Below are positions 1 to 5,756 of a DNA stretch of 7,949 bases, piece after piece. The stretch covers positions 1 to 7,949 of the forward strand of contig UNSK01000068.1 of the NCBI GenBank assembly GCA_900552525.1, read 5' to 3'. The translations under genes were made by a program, and so were the position numbers. Source of the stretch: Candidatus Gastranaerophilales bacterium. Its GTDB lineage: Bacteria; Cyanobacteriota; Vampirovibrionia; Gastranaerophilales; Gastranaerophilaceae. The stretch's first letter is position 1. Each line of letters begins with the position of its first letter. The notes below the pieces were generated by a model. The model was not told where the DNA came from, did not search any database, and worked only from the letters and a program-made list of their open reading frames with translations.

Positions 1-55
1 TTTCTGAAAATGTGCGCTTATCTGTTATGGATAAGATACAAAACTATTACGCACC
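1..55. repeat. Terminal direct repeat, left copy (identical to 7895-7949)
   Basis: Bases 1-55 match bases 7895-7949 exactly, over exactly 55 bases and up to the very end of the sequence. This is the usual signature of a circular contig left with its k-mer overlap. The same stretch in copy B differs at a few bases, so this 55-mer occurs only at the two ends. Confidence 0.9.
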
Positions 56-86
56 AAAATTAAAAGCGTATTATGCAACGCTATGA
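1..86 (+). CDS. 3' end of the third copy (copy C) of the repeated 86-aa gene
   Basis: The first 83 bases encode the last residues of the repeated small protein, ending ...APKLKAYYATL, with a TGA stop at 84-86. The reading frame begins at base 3. If the molecule is circular, this is the continuation of the gene that starts at 7720: the 55 bases at the window start equal the 55 bases at its end, and joining them gives an 86-codon frame of exactly the same length as copies A and B. The conserved DNA continues past the stop to about base 110. Function unknown. If the molecule is not circular, this would be the tail of a further, otherwise unseen copy. Confidence 0.8.
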   Translation, partial: SENVRLSVMDKIQNYYAPKLKAYYATL

Positions 87-130
87 GATAGGGACAAAAA
101 CCCAACTTTTATGAAAACATAAATTTATAT

Positions 131-433
131 ATGAGTACAGCTATTGATTTCTTAAAGAAACACGAAAGTGTATCACCGTCCCATTTTGAAGAAAATGCAA
201 AATGGAGAAAGGAAAATAAAGAGTGGTTAAAATATTCACGAATAATAGCAATTACAATGCTTGACAAAATGAAAGAACTTGGACTTACAAAAAAAATGCT
301 TGCAGAAAGAATAGGATGTAGCCAACAATATCTTGATAAAATACTTAAAGGTAGTGAAAACCTTTCTCTTGATGTTTTATGTAAAGTAGAAGAAGTACTA
401 AAATTTCAAATAATACATAAGTCCTATGAATAA
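131..433 (+). CDS. XRE-family helix-turn-helix DNA-binding protein (HigA-like)
   Basis: A 100-aa protein with a Cro/C1-type helix-turn-helix in its second half, roughly residues 45-92. The helix-turn-helix core reads LTKKMLAERIGCSQQYLDKIL, followed by a run like the NLSLDVLCKVEEVL helix of HigA-type antitoxins. The N-terminal 40 residues are charged and helical. Expected role: sequence-specific DNA binding, either as an antitoxin/autorepressor or as a plasmid regulator. No RelE/HigB-like toxin is adjacent, so it is an orphan here. The next gene (copy A of the 86-aa repeat) starts 8 bases before this gene ends, so the two are probably translationally coupled. No TAnnTTTG promoter box is visible just upstream, which suggests transcription from further back. 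The ATG at 110 is followed by a stop after two codons and is not the start. Confidence 0.85.
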   Translation: MSTAIDFLKKHESVSPSHFEENAKWRKENKEWLKYSRIIAITMLDKMKELGLTKKMLAERIGCSQQYLDKILKGSENLSLDVLCKVEEVLKFQIIHKSYE

Positions 434-686
434 AGAAATGAGCTTGGATGTTGCGCTCGACATTATCGGGACACTCCGCATGATGAAAATAGATGAAATA
501 TCAGAAGAGAAGGATGAAAATAAGAAAGAATTGTTATACAAAGAATTGGATATACTTACCACAGAGGAAGAAGTAGCAAATGGATTACTACAGTTTGAAG
601 TTTCTGAAAAAGTACGCTTATCTATCATGGATAAGATAGAAAACTATTATGCACCCAAATTGAAGGCATACTATGCAACGCTATGA
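426..686 (+). CDS. Repeated 86-aa protein of unknown function, copy A
   Basis: First complete copy of a small gene present three times. The protein is hydrophilic, rich in Glu and Lys, and probably all helical, with no signal peptide or membrane segment. Residues 1-21 and about 49-86 are nearly the same in all copies (starts MNKEMSLDVALDIIGTL, ends YYAPKLKAYYATL), while residues 22-48 vary. It overlaps the upstream helix-turn-helix gene by 8 bases, so that gene's TAA stop lies inside the start of this one. I do not recognise the family. Its constant position directly behind unrelated small genes suggests either a general partner or stabilising subunit, or that the DNA of the gene serves as the shared end of a cassette. 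Of the three, copy A is the least like the others at its 3' end, including downstream of the stop. Confidence 0.8.
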   Translation: MNKEMSLDVALDIIGTLRMMKIDEISEEKDENKKELLYKELDILTTEEEVANGLLQFEVSEKVRLSIMDKIENYYAPKLKAYYATL

Positions 687-703
687 GATAGGGATAAAAA
701 ACA
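426..703 (+). repeat. Repeat unit A (86-aa gene plus a short downstream tail)
   Basis: Homologous to units B (6465-6749) and C (7720 to the end, continuing to 110). The similarity passes the stop codon (GATAGGGAYAAAAA...) and then breaks down, earlier than in B and C, which share a longer tail ending CCCAACTTTT. Confidence 0.8.
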
Positions 704-838
704 AAAAGATAGCGATATCGAACCACAAACCACAGAAATAGTCTTGCCGGGTGTTACAAAATGATATTCAGTACTTGGCTGATGGGGGCGGTTCTTCCCC
801 CATTCAGACCAAAGCAACTATCAAAATGATAAAGATTT
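687..838. other. Non-coding spacer between convergent gene sets
   Basis: Separates copy A (rightward) from the mob operon (leftward). No ORF of substance. It contains a GC-rich hairpin (782-803) and a 10-base direct repeat, CAAAATGATA, at 757-766 and 822-831, one copy on each side of the hairpin. The repeats might be a protein site or chance. Confidence 0.6.
782..803. terminator. Hairpin between convergent operons, possible bidirectional terminator
   Basis: ATGGGGG (782-788) pairs with CCCCCAT (797-803) around an 8-base loop. The place is right for ending transcription from both sides, since gene ends at 686 (plus) and 839 (minus) face each other. There is no clear T tract on either side, so termination is an inference from position and stem strength. 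Confidence 0.5.
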
Positions 839-2503
839 TCAATACTCAACCCCAAAGAAATTTCTCTTTGTTTCGTTCAGCTTCATAGTGTCTCTGTCGT
901 ACTCTCCGGCAGTTCCTCCAATTTCAAGCATTTTATTTATATCATATCTCACCCGCTTGTAATAATCGCTCACAGAGCCGGAAAAGTCGGGCTTCTTCAA
1001 TTCTGCGGGCTGCGGTCTTTGTGCCTGTTTAAATCGGGTTCTGAATGTGGGCTTATTGCTTTCAACTGCCAACCCTGCAAACTCTCCAACTTGCAAGTTT
1101 AAAAATTCTGACGGTTTGATAACATCACGTTCCTGTATTGTTTCAGACCTACCAAAAGTTTTTCCAAACTTCCTCGTATTGCGTCCCTCGTTGGATGTTA
1201 TATATACCTTATCGGCTTTTCCGAATTGTTTAGAAAGGATTTCAGCCGTTTTGCTGCTTGCTACCCTGCCATAGAAATGGGAATTGCAGGAAGCAAACAA
1301 AACATCGGCTTTTTCCCTACCGTAACCGTCCTCTAACTGTGCAATATCCTGGCACATTATAACCGTTGCTATCTTGTTGCTCCTGCCTGTATTCGGCAAA
1401 ACTTCGATATTCGGTATAAATACGGTCGGTGCTTCATCCAAAAGAACAAAAGACGGATGTTTATCCGGCTGGTTCATCAGCTTGGTAGCAACCGTTATCA
1501 CTAAAGAGCACAATGGGGCAAAAGTCTGTGTTAATGTCGGGTAACTTCCGACTGTCAAAATAATAGGGTTTTGCGGGTCGTTCACATCGAGTGAGAAATC
1601 ATCGCCCGAAAACAAGAACATAAGTTCGGGAGTGTTTATCTGTGCTATTGCTCCTTGTAATGTGCCAATAACCCCGCTTACTTGGCTGTCTGCCCCCCTC
1701 TCCATTGCATTGTAAATACTAACGGTCATTTGTGCCGTTTGTACGTTCTTCTGCAAAGTTTTAAGTAGTGCGGTATCATTACTCGTTATCATGGCTAAAA
1801 CGTGCGGTAAATCGCAAATATCGGGGCGTTCCTCTTTCAGATACCAAATACAGGCGGTCAAGAGGTCGGTTGCGCTTCTCGTCCAAAAGTCCGGCTTCTT
1901 GATACTCTCTTTCATTAGATTGCTTATTATTGCCTGTGCGTACTCACGTGCATAAGACGTATTAGGCAAATATCGTGGATTTAAAGGGTTTACCCTGTAA
2001 GATGCAGCCGGATTATTGAAATCCAAATAAAAGTGTCTTAAAACGCTTCCTTTGGCGTTTACAAAGGATTGTACATCTTTTGCCAATGTCGGAAATTTGA
2101 AATCATATACCACACCCGCAAACCCCATGCGGACAAACTCGGAAAGCAAAGGCACTGCAATACTTTCACTTTTCCCGCTTCCGGCTGCTCCTAATACAAA
2201 AACCCCTCTAAATGGGTTTCCCAACTGCACCCCTCCGGCTTCTGTCCGCAAAACTGCCGTATTTGGGTTCTTGGGGGCTTCCTCTTTTTTTCCCTTACGT
2301 TTGTATTTGATAAACAAATAGACTGCTCCGGCTTCCACCGCAAGCACAAACAAACCGTTTCCGATTTCTCCGGCACGAAAACACAAATACACCACACCCA
2401 AAGGCAAAACCGCCAAAGCTGCAAGCATGGGGAAAGCGTAAATCAATGCCAAATACATCAAACAACCGCTACGGTTGCTACTTTTTAATTGTCCCTCTTT
2501 CAT
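839..2503 (-). CDS. Type IV coupling protein, VirD4/TraG family (mobilization)
   Basis: A 554-aa membrane-bound ATPase that would link the relaxase-DNA complex to a type IV secretion channel during conjugation. Two hydrophobic segments near the N-terminus (about residues 14-43 and 50-67) are followed by a basic KRKGKK stretch, as expected for an inner-membrane anchor. The Walker A motif GAAGSGKS is at about 105-112, the family's second conserved block VVYDFKFP at about 131-138, the Walker B motif LLDEAP at about 354-359, and the downstream Q motif (CQDIAQLEDGYG) at about 384-395. Length and order fit a complete TraG/VirD4 protein. It is the last gene of the leftward mob operon, with four bases between the relaxase stop and its ATG. 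The helical C-terminal tail may contact the relaxase. In Bacteroides elements such proteins are often named MobC, but I do not assign that symbol on sequence alone. Confidence 0.93.
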   Translation of the reverse strand: MKEGQLKSSNRSGCLMYLALIYAFPMLAALAVLPLGVVYLCFRAGEIGNGLFVLAVEAGAVYLFIKYKRKGKKEEAPKNPNTAVLRTEAGGVQLGNPFRGVFVLGAAGSGKSESIAVPLLSEFVRMGFAGVVYDFKFPTLAKDVQSFVNAKGSVLRHFYLDFNNPAASYRVNPLNPRYLPNTSYAREYAQAIISNLMKESIKKPDFWTRSATDLLTACIWYLKEERPDICDLPHVLAMITSNDTALLKTLQKNVQTAQMTVSIYNAMERGADSQVSGVIGTLQGAIAQINTPELMFLFSGDDFSLDVNDPQNPIILTVGSYPTLTQTFAPLCSLVITVATKLMNQPDKHPSFVLLDEAPTVFIPNIEVLPNTGRSNKIATVIMCQDIAQLEDGYGREKADVLFASCNSHFYGRVASSKTAEILSKQFGKADKVYITSNEGRNTRKFGKTFGRSETIQERDVIKPSEFLNLQVGEFAGLAVESNKPTFRTRFKQAQRPQPAELKKPDFSGSVSDYYKRVRYDINKMLEIGGTAGEYDRDTMKLNETKRNFFGVEY

Positions 2504-2507
2504 GATT

Positions 2508-3296
2508 TTATAATTTTGGTTTTACTTTATTATCCTTTTTTTCTGTCTTGACAGCTTGTGTTACCCTCTGTTCCTGTTGCTGTCGTATCTGTTGCTCCCT
2601 CTGCCGTTCCTGCTGAATGGCTCTGTTTATCTGTTCCTGCATTTCTTTTGGTGTGCCGTTCTTCATGGCGTTCTTGTATTCAAAACTTTCCTTTATATCA
2701 CGTTCATTTTTAAAACGTTTATCAAAAGCCTTTTCACATGAAGAATACCACTCTTTGCGGTTAAATCCCCCTTGTGCTGCACCTGTATTCTTTTTCCCTG
2801 TGTGGTTTGTCATGGGGCTGATTGATTTACCGTTATTCTTGGTTTTATGGCTTACGATAATATGGGCGTGCAAATCTTCTCCGTCTTTTTCGTGCCGTTC
2901 AAAATGGATTTTACCGTAAAACTCCAAATCATCAGCTTTCAGCCCTTTATTAAACCCCTCTGCATATTTCGGCATAACTTCGGTACGGATATACTCTTTC
3001 ATGGCTGCTGCCTGTTCCTCTTTCGTGGCTCCCATTTTACGGAGTTCCTCACGTGAAGGCGCAACAGTGATAACATAGAACTTTGCTTCTTTGGCTTTCA
3101 ATCCCTTTCGGTTGTTGTCTATCTTGTTGGTTACTTCTTTGGGGCTTATCCTGTTCTGTTCCTGATTAAAGAACGGTTCAGGCGTTAACCCTGCTTGCAG
3201 CCGTTCTGCATCTTCATGCTGCAAGTAGGAAACCACATCAGAACAACTGCCGGTATTGGCATAAACTTTACCGCCTCCCTGTACTTTTACTATCAT
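2508..3296 (-). CDS. Relaxase / mobilization nuclease (MobB-like, likely DUF5712 type)
   Basis: A roughly 262-aa protein that would nick the plasmid at oriT and carry the cut strand to the recipient. A histidine-rich metal-binding motif is visible: H132 and H136 in IHFERHEKDG, then HAHIIVSH with H144, H146 and H151 (numbered from the GTG at 3299). This resembles the HUH centre of Mob-type relaxases. Tyrosines near the N-terminus (YANTG, VSYLQH) are candidate nucleophiles. The C-terminus from about residue 220 is a Gln/Arg/Glu-rich, probably coiled segment. Start choice: the upstream gene ends TGA inside the string TGATG, so ATG at 3296-3294 overlaps that stop by one base and suggests coupling. 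A GTG one codon earlier (3299) is also possible. Family assignment is from memory of Bacteroides mobilization proteins; the relaxase call itself is strong from motif and context. Confidence 0.88.
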   Translation of the reverse strand: MIVKVQGGGKVYANTGSCSDVVSYLQHEDAERLQAGLTPEPFFNQEQNRISPKEVTNKIDNNRKGLKAKEAKFYVITVAPSREELRKMGATKEEQAAAMKEYIRTEVMPKYAEGFNKGLKADDLEFYGKIHFERHEKDGEDLHAHIIVSHKTKNNGKSISPMTNHTGKKNTGAAQGGFNRKEWYSSCEKAFDKRFKNERDIKESFEYKNAMKNGTPKEMQEQINRAIQQERQREQQIRQQQEQRVTQAVKTEKKDNKVKPKL

Positions 3297-3805
3297 CACC
3301 CAAAAAGTCTATCTATTAAACCCGCTTTTCCCTTTTCGTCCAAATAGCGTACAAGAGTTAAAATCGCTTGTTTTACTTCATTGTTCTGTTTGGATATTGT
3401 TTCTGCTAATTTATTTCTCGTATCTACCTGTATATCGGAATTGCTTTCTACGGCTTGTATAAATTCTATTAACTTGGCAGAAGTAGCCAAACTCCCAATA
3501 TTAGCCTTTATTCTTTCTTCGGTGGTTGTTATGGCTTCAAGCATCGGGCGCAAAATGTCCTGCTCCTGCTTACGGATAAACCCGATTACTTGGTCGTTCT
3601 TCTTGATTAGTTTTTCCATTTCCTTGGCGGGGCTTTCATGTTTAGCCGGATTTATCCCATACCGTTGGAAATAGTCTAACGAAAGGGAAATAAAATCTTT
3701 CTTCGTGATACCACATGAAGCACAAAAATGCTCTAATTTCTTGCCGATTTCGGGAGAAACGGCAACAGTAGAATTGCGGGGAGTATTAGGTTTCTTTTCT
3801 TCCAT
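3296..3805 (-). CDS. bfmA: BfmA/BtgA-family mobilization accessory protein
   Basis: A 169-aa protein of the BfmA/BtgA type found on Bacteroides mobilizable elements, where it helps the relaxase act at oriT. The N-terminal part (about residues 12-50: STVAVSPEIGKKLEHFC then GITKKDFISLSLDYF) has the strand-helix-helix layout of a ribbon-helix-helix DNA-binding domain. The rest is long, charged helix, likely coiled coil, suited to dimer formation or relaxase contact. It is first in the leftward mob operon and its TGA overlaps the relaxase ATG by one base. The start is the ATG at 3805, placed about 35 bases downstream of a good TAnnTTTG promoter box. Sitting between the relaxase and the folded 3900-4105 segment fits a role in binding oriT and possibly in controlling its own operon. 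The symbol is given at family level only. Confidence 0.85.
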   Translation of the reverse strand: MEEKKPNTPRNSTVAVSPEIGKKLEHFCASCGITKKDFISLSLDYFQRYGINPAKHESPAKEMEKLIKKNDQVIGFIRKQEQDILRPMLEAITTTEERIKANIGSLATSAKLIEFIQAVESNSDIQVDTRNKLAETISKQNNEVKQAILTLVRYLDEKGKAGLIDRLFG

Positions 3806-3839
3806 ATTATAACGGTTTATATATCATTAAGTACTGATA

Positions 3840-3869
3840 CAAAAGTAGTTATTTATTATAATATATCAA
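3840..3869 (-). promoter_or_regulatory. Promoter of the mob operon (Bacteroidales type)
   Basis: Read on the minus strand, a TTG (3869-3867) is followed after 19 bases by TACTTTTG (3847-3840). This matches the Bacteroidales -7 consensus TAnnTTTG at the expected spacing from a -33 TTG. Transcription would start near 3833, roughly 28 bases before the ATG at 3805. Confidence 0.7.
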
Positions 3870-3903
3870 TACTATATATTAAAAATCGAATAATTTTTAA
3901 TAA

Positions 3904-4103
3904 ACGGCTGATTTTCAGCCGTAACCCCGTAGGGCAAGAGGAAAAAACGCAACTCTGTGGCGTTTCCTCTTGCTATTCCTATTCGACTGCCTAAGCAGCC
4001 GACGGAATACCCCTCCCCTGCGGTGCGGGCGTGCGTGAGCTGCGCTAATGCACAAGGGGGCGGGGGTTATGCGGTCGGATGTGTGGCGGGCTAATAGGAA
4101 TAG
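3904..4103. other. GC-rich folded intergenic region, candidate origin of transfer (oriT)
   Basis: About 200 bases without a credible gene, much richer in GC than the rest and packed with inverted repeats. From left to right: an 8-bp stem with a 3-base loop (ACGGCTGA 3904-3911, TCAGCCGT 3915-3922); a 14-bp stem (3934-3950 with 3960-3973) perfect except for a 3-base A bulge; an 11-bp long-range repeat (CTATTCCTATT 3973-3983 with AATAGGAATAG 4093-4103) that closes a large domain; and inside it a CTGC/GCAG hairpin and a C-run/G-run pairing (about 4009-4018 with 4056-4067). It lies directly upstream of the mob operon, where oriT sits in many mobilizable elements. No nic site can be named from sequence alone. 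A single-strand origin or structured RNA are alternatives. Confidence 0.6.
3934..3973. repeat. Strong 14-bp inverted repeat with a 3-base bulge
   Basis: The left arm (3934-3950) and right arm GCGTTTCCTCTTGC (3960-3973) pair along 14 bases around the loop AACTCTGTG, with three extra A bases bulged from the left arm. It is the strongest single hairpin in the window and a natural candidate for relaxase or accessory-protein recognition near oriT. Confidence 0.75.
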
Positions 4104-4178
4104 TTCCGACTGCGCATAATTTAACAGGCTCAAACATTTATTGGTATTGTTATCTCTGCCGAAACAGAAGATAAAAAC

Positions 4179-4382
4179 GTGTTCTTCGGGCAGGAAGATT
4201 TATTTAAACCTAAAAACACCTCTGTTGAAATAGAACTACCCTTTTACGCCTTTAATATCCTTGAAAGACAGGCAAAGAAAGAGGGGATAACATTGAAAGA
4301 ATACATTTGTAAAGAATTGGAAGAGTATTGTAAAACATCCTGTATAACAAATAGTTATAGCAAAAAGTACCTAAATCACTAA
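4179..4382 (+). CDS. Small hypothetical protein, ribbon-helix-helix-like
   Basis: 67 aa if started at the GTG at 4179. Residues about 14-50 (SVEIELPFYAFNILERQAKK, then GITLKEYICKELEEYC) have a strand-helix-helix layout like ribbon-helix-helix DNA-binding proteins. The start is uncertain. The frame stays open upstream to 4125 without any ATG and reads like protein (FIGIVISAETEDKN), so the gene may use a rare ATT start (4140 or 4146), or may have lost its 5' end when the oriT region was joined to it. No clear Bacteroidales promoter box lies in front. It sits between the putative oriT and the replication origin, so a plasmid copy-control or transfer-regulation role is possible but not shown. Confidence 0.45.
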   Translation: MFFGQEDLFKPKNTSVEIELPFYAFNILERQAKKEGITLKEYICKELEEYCKTSCITNSYSKKYLNH

Positions 4383-4428
4383 AATCAGTAATTTACAAAA
4401 ACATCTATAAAAATACATTTTTTAACAC

Positions 4429-4454
4429 GCGGGGAATTTCGTCCTTTTCCCCGC
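4429..4454 (+). terminator. GC hairpin after the small ORF, possible terminator
   Basis: GCGGGGAA (4429-4436) pairs with TTCCCCGC (4447-4454) around a 10-base loop, 47 bases after the stop at 4382. The T-rich stretch that follows is interrupted, so termination is only likely. It could also shield the origin from incoming transcription. Confidence 0.45.
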
Positions 4455-4484
4455 TGCGCTTGGCTTTTTGCTTTGCTTCCACAG

Positions 4485-4500
4485 GTATTCAAGAACTCGT
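4485..4500 (-). repeat. Inverted iteron, 136 bp away from the main array
   Basis: GTATTCAAGAACTCGT is the exact reverse complement of 16 bases of iteron 1 (4637-4652). It can be bound by the same Rep protein, so that the AT-rich region lies between two opposed Rep sites. Confidence 0.8.
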
Positions 4501-4633
4501 TTTTCTCTCTTTTCACTTCTCTAAAATCCTTTGACTTGTTTTAAGGCATAACTTGTTATATGCTTATCAAACAAGAGAAAACAACATATAACAAACTAAT
4601 AATAAACGTTTTAATAGGATAAATAAAAAGCTA

Positions 4634-4708
4634 ACTACGAGTTCTTGAATACTAACTGCGAGTTTTTGAATACTATTTCATCATTTTACTACGAGTTTTT
4701 GAATACTA
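4634..4708 (+). repeat. Three 21-bp Rep-binding iterons
   Basis: Iteron 1 (4634-4654) and iteron 2 (4655-4675) lie head to tail with no gap. Iteron 3 (4688-4708) starts 33 bases after iteron 2, about 1.5 helical turns out of the 21-bp register of the first pair. The common core is ACGAGTTYTTGAATACTA (GCGAG in iteron 2). The same ACGAGTTTT core recurs in the palindrome next to rep. Iterons of this length, just upstream of a Rep_3 gene, bind Rep monomers to start replication and control copy number. Confidence 0.88.
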
Positions 4709-4720
4709 TTCCATAACATC

Positions 4721-4746
4721 AACGAGTTTTATTTGTAAAACTCGTT
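4721..4746. promoter_or_regulatory. Palindromic operator of rep
   Basis: AACGAGTTTTA (4721-4731) and TAAAACTCGTT (4736-4746) form a perfect 11-bp inverted repeat around the 4-base loop TTTG. Each arm carries the ACGAGTTTT core of the iterons, so Rep dimers should bind here and repress rep. The loop is itself the -33 box of the rep promoter, so binding would block RNA polymerase directly. Confidence 0.8.
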
Positions 4747-4763
4747 TTTATATTTTATATTTG
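4732..4763 (+). promoter_or_regulatory. rep promoter (Bacteroidales type)
   Basis: TTTG (4732-4735) is followed after 20 bases by TATATTTG (4756-4763), an exact TAnnTTTG box. Transcription should start near 4770, leaving a leader of about 12 bases before the ATG at 4782. The TTG at 4761 lies inside the -7 box and so cannot be the translation start. Confidence 0.8.
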
Positions 4764-4781
4764 CACAAAACATTGATAAAT

Positions 4782-5756
4782 ATGGCAATAGTAAACAAAG
4801 ACCTTATTCAAAGTTATATTATGACTACCGCCAAATATGACTTTAACGTGTACGAAAAACGAATAATCTACCGTCTTGTAGAAATGGCTCAAGGAGAAGT
4901 ACAAGGTGTAAAATTCGCCAATAACTGCCAGAAAATAGAGCATGACCTTTTCAGCTGCGTAAACATAACCATGCCTATCGCTTGCCTGCTCAATGGAGAA
5001 GAAGATAAAAACTATGCAAGGGTAAAGGAAGCCTTGCAATCACTCCAACGGAAAATATTCGAATATGAAGATGATGAAATTTGGCAAAGCATTTCTATTA
5101 TCGCACTACCTTATATCCGAAAGCGTTCCTCTGTCCTCTCTTTTCAAGTCCACCCTCGTGTATGGGACTGTATTCTTGATTTTTCCAAAGGCTACCGAAA
5201 ATATGAGCTAAAGGCTGCCATGAGTTTTAAAAGCCAATTTTCCATGCGCTTCTATGAACTACTTAGCAATCAAAAAAGCCCCCTAACCTATTCAGTAATT
5301 CAACTGAAAGAAATGTTTTGTGTAGCAGATAAGTACGAGCGTATAAACGATTTTATACGCTATGTAGTGGAAGCTGCAAAAAAAGAGTTGGATGAAGTAA
5401 GCCCATATACATTTGAATACACCCCCGTCAAATCGGGAAGAAAGATTACCGCCATAAAGTTTTATCCTGTATATCAGCCGGAGCACCGAGATAGCGATTT
5501 GGAAAAACACGATTTGCAAAAGCAAATTTCTTTAAGTTGGTCTTTATCATCAGAAGTTCGCAATTACCTAAAAAACTCGATAGGATATTCAGACAAAGAA
5601 ATTAAGAATAACTTGGATTTATTCATATCTGCACAAAATATACTTCCGGATTTAATGGGTGAACTTGCTTTACTAAAAGGCAAAGCAAGAGACAAGAAGA
5701 ACCCTAAAGGCTATATCATTAATTCAATAAAAGGTAAACTAAATGACAAAAAATAA
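4782..5756 (+). CDS. rep: Plasmid replication initiator, RepB/Rep_3 family
   Basis: A 324-aa initiator that would bind the iterons upstream and open the origin. It has the two winged-helix layout of Rep_3 proteins. The first domain spans about residues 8-130, with the typical MTTAKYDFNVYEKRIIYRLV opening. The second spans about 135-230, including SMRFYELLSNQ, then YSVIQLKEMFCVADKYERI and a closing strand, ITAIKFYPVY. A charged, less conserved tail follows to the end. Start choice: ATG at 4782, because the in-frame TTG at 4761 falls inside the promoter's -7 box. Regulation is visible in the sequence as iterons and a palindromic operator covering the promoter, giving autorepression by Rep dimers and copy control by monomers. 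The downstream 62-aa gene overlaps the last 14 bases. Confidence 0.93.
   Translation: MAIVNKDLIQSYIMTTAKYDFNVYEKRIIYRLVEMAQGEVQGVKFANNCQKIEHDLFSCVNITMPIACLLNGEEDKNYARVKEALQSLQRKIFEYEDDEIWQSISIIALPYIRKRSSVLSFQVHPRVWDCILDFSKGYRKYELKAAMSFKSQFSMRFYELLSNQKSPLTYSVIQLKEMFCVADKYERINDFIRYVVEAAKKELDEVSPYTFEYTPVKSGRKITAIKFYPVYQPEHRDSDLEKHDLQKQISLSWSLSSEVRNYLKNSIGYSDKEIKNNLDLFISAQNILPDLMGELALLKGKARDKKNPKGYIINSIKGKLNDKK

Larger units (their letters stand above)
4383..4781. other. Replication origin region (iteron type)
   Basis: About 400 bases without a gene. Order: a GC hairpin (4429-4454), one inverted iteron (4485-4500), an AT-rich stretch (about 4501-4633) holding a 10-bp inverted repeat (TTGTTATATG 4553-4562, CATATAACAA 4585-4594), three direct iterons (4634-4708), the palindromic operator (4721-4746) and the rep promoter (4732-4763). 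This is the usual plan of an origin served by a Rep_3-family initiator, with the AT-rich part as the likely melting site. No clear DnaA box was found. Confidence 0.8.

Noticed and set aside
2052..2321. Plus-strand ORFs over the coupling protein and relaxase genes (also 1047-1274, 2617-2919, 3381-3674)
   Set aside because: Antisense frames over strongly supported genes; no domain, no promoter box, and biased composition from the opposite strand.
3915..4133. 72-aa ORF on the minus strand across the folded region
   Set aside because: Composition rich in Arg and His with no family pattern, and it lies exactly over the inverted repeats. It is best explained as an open frame caused by GC-rich structured DNA.
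4485..4746. CRISPR array from the repeated ACGAGTTTTTGAATACTA units
   Set aside because: Two copies are adjacent without spacer, one is inverted, and they lie directly before a Rep_3 gene, so they are iterons.
4761..4781. Upstream TTG start for Rep giving 331 aa
   Set aside because: The TTG is part of the TATATTTG promoter box, so it would lie before the transcription start.
4755..5039. 94-aa ORF on the minus strand inside rep
   Set aside because: Opposite-strand shadow of the rep coding sequence with no recognisable domain.
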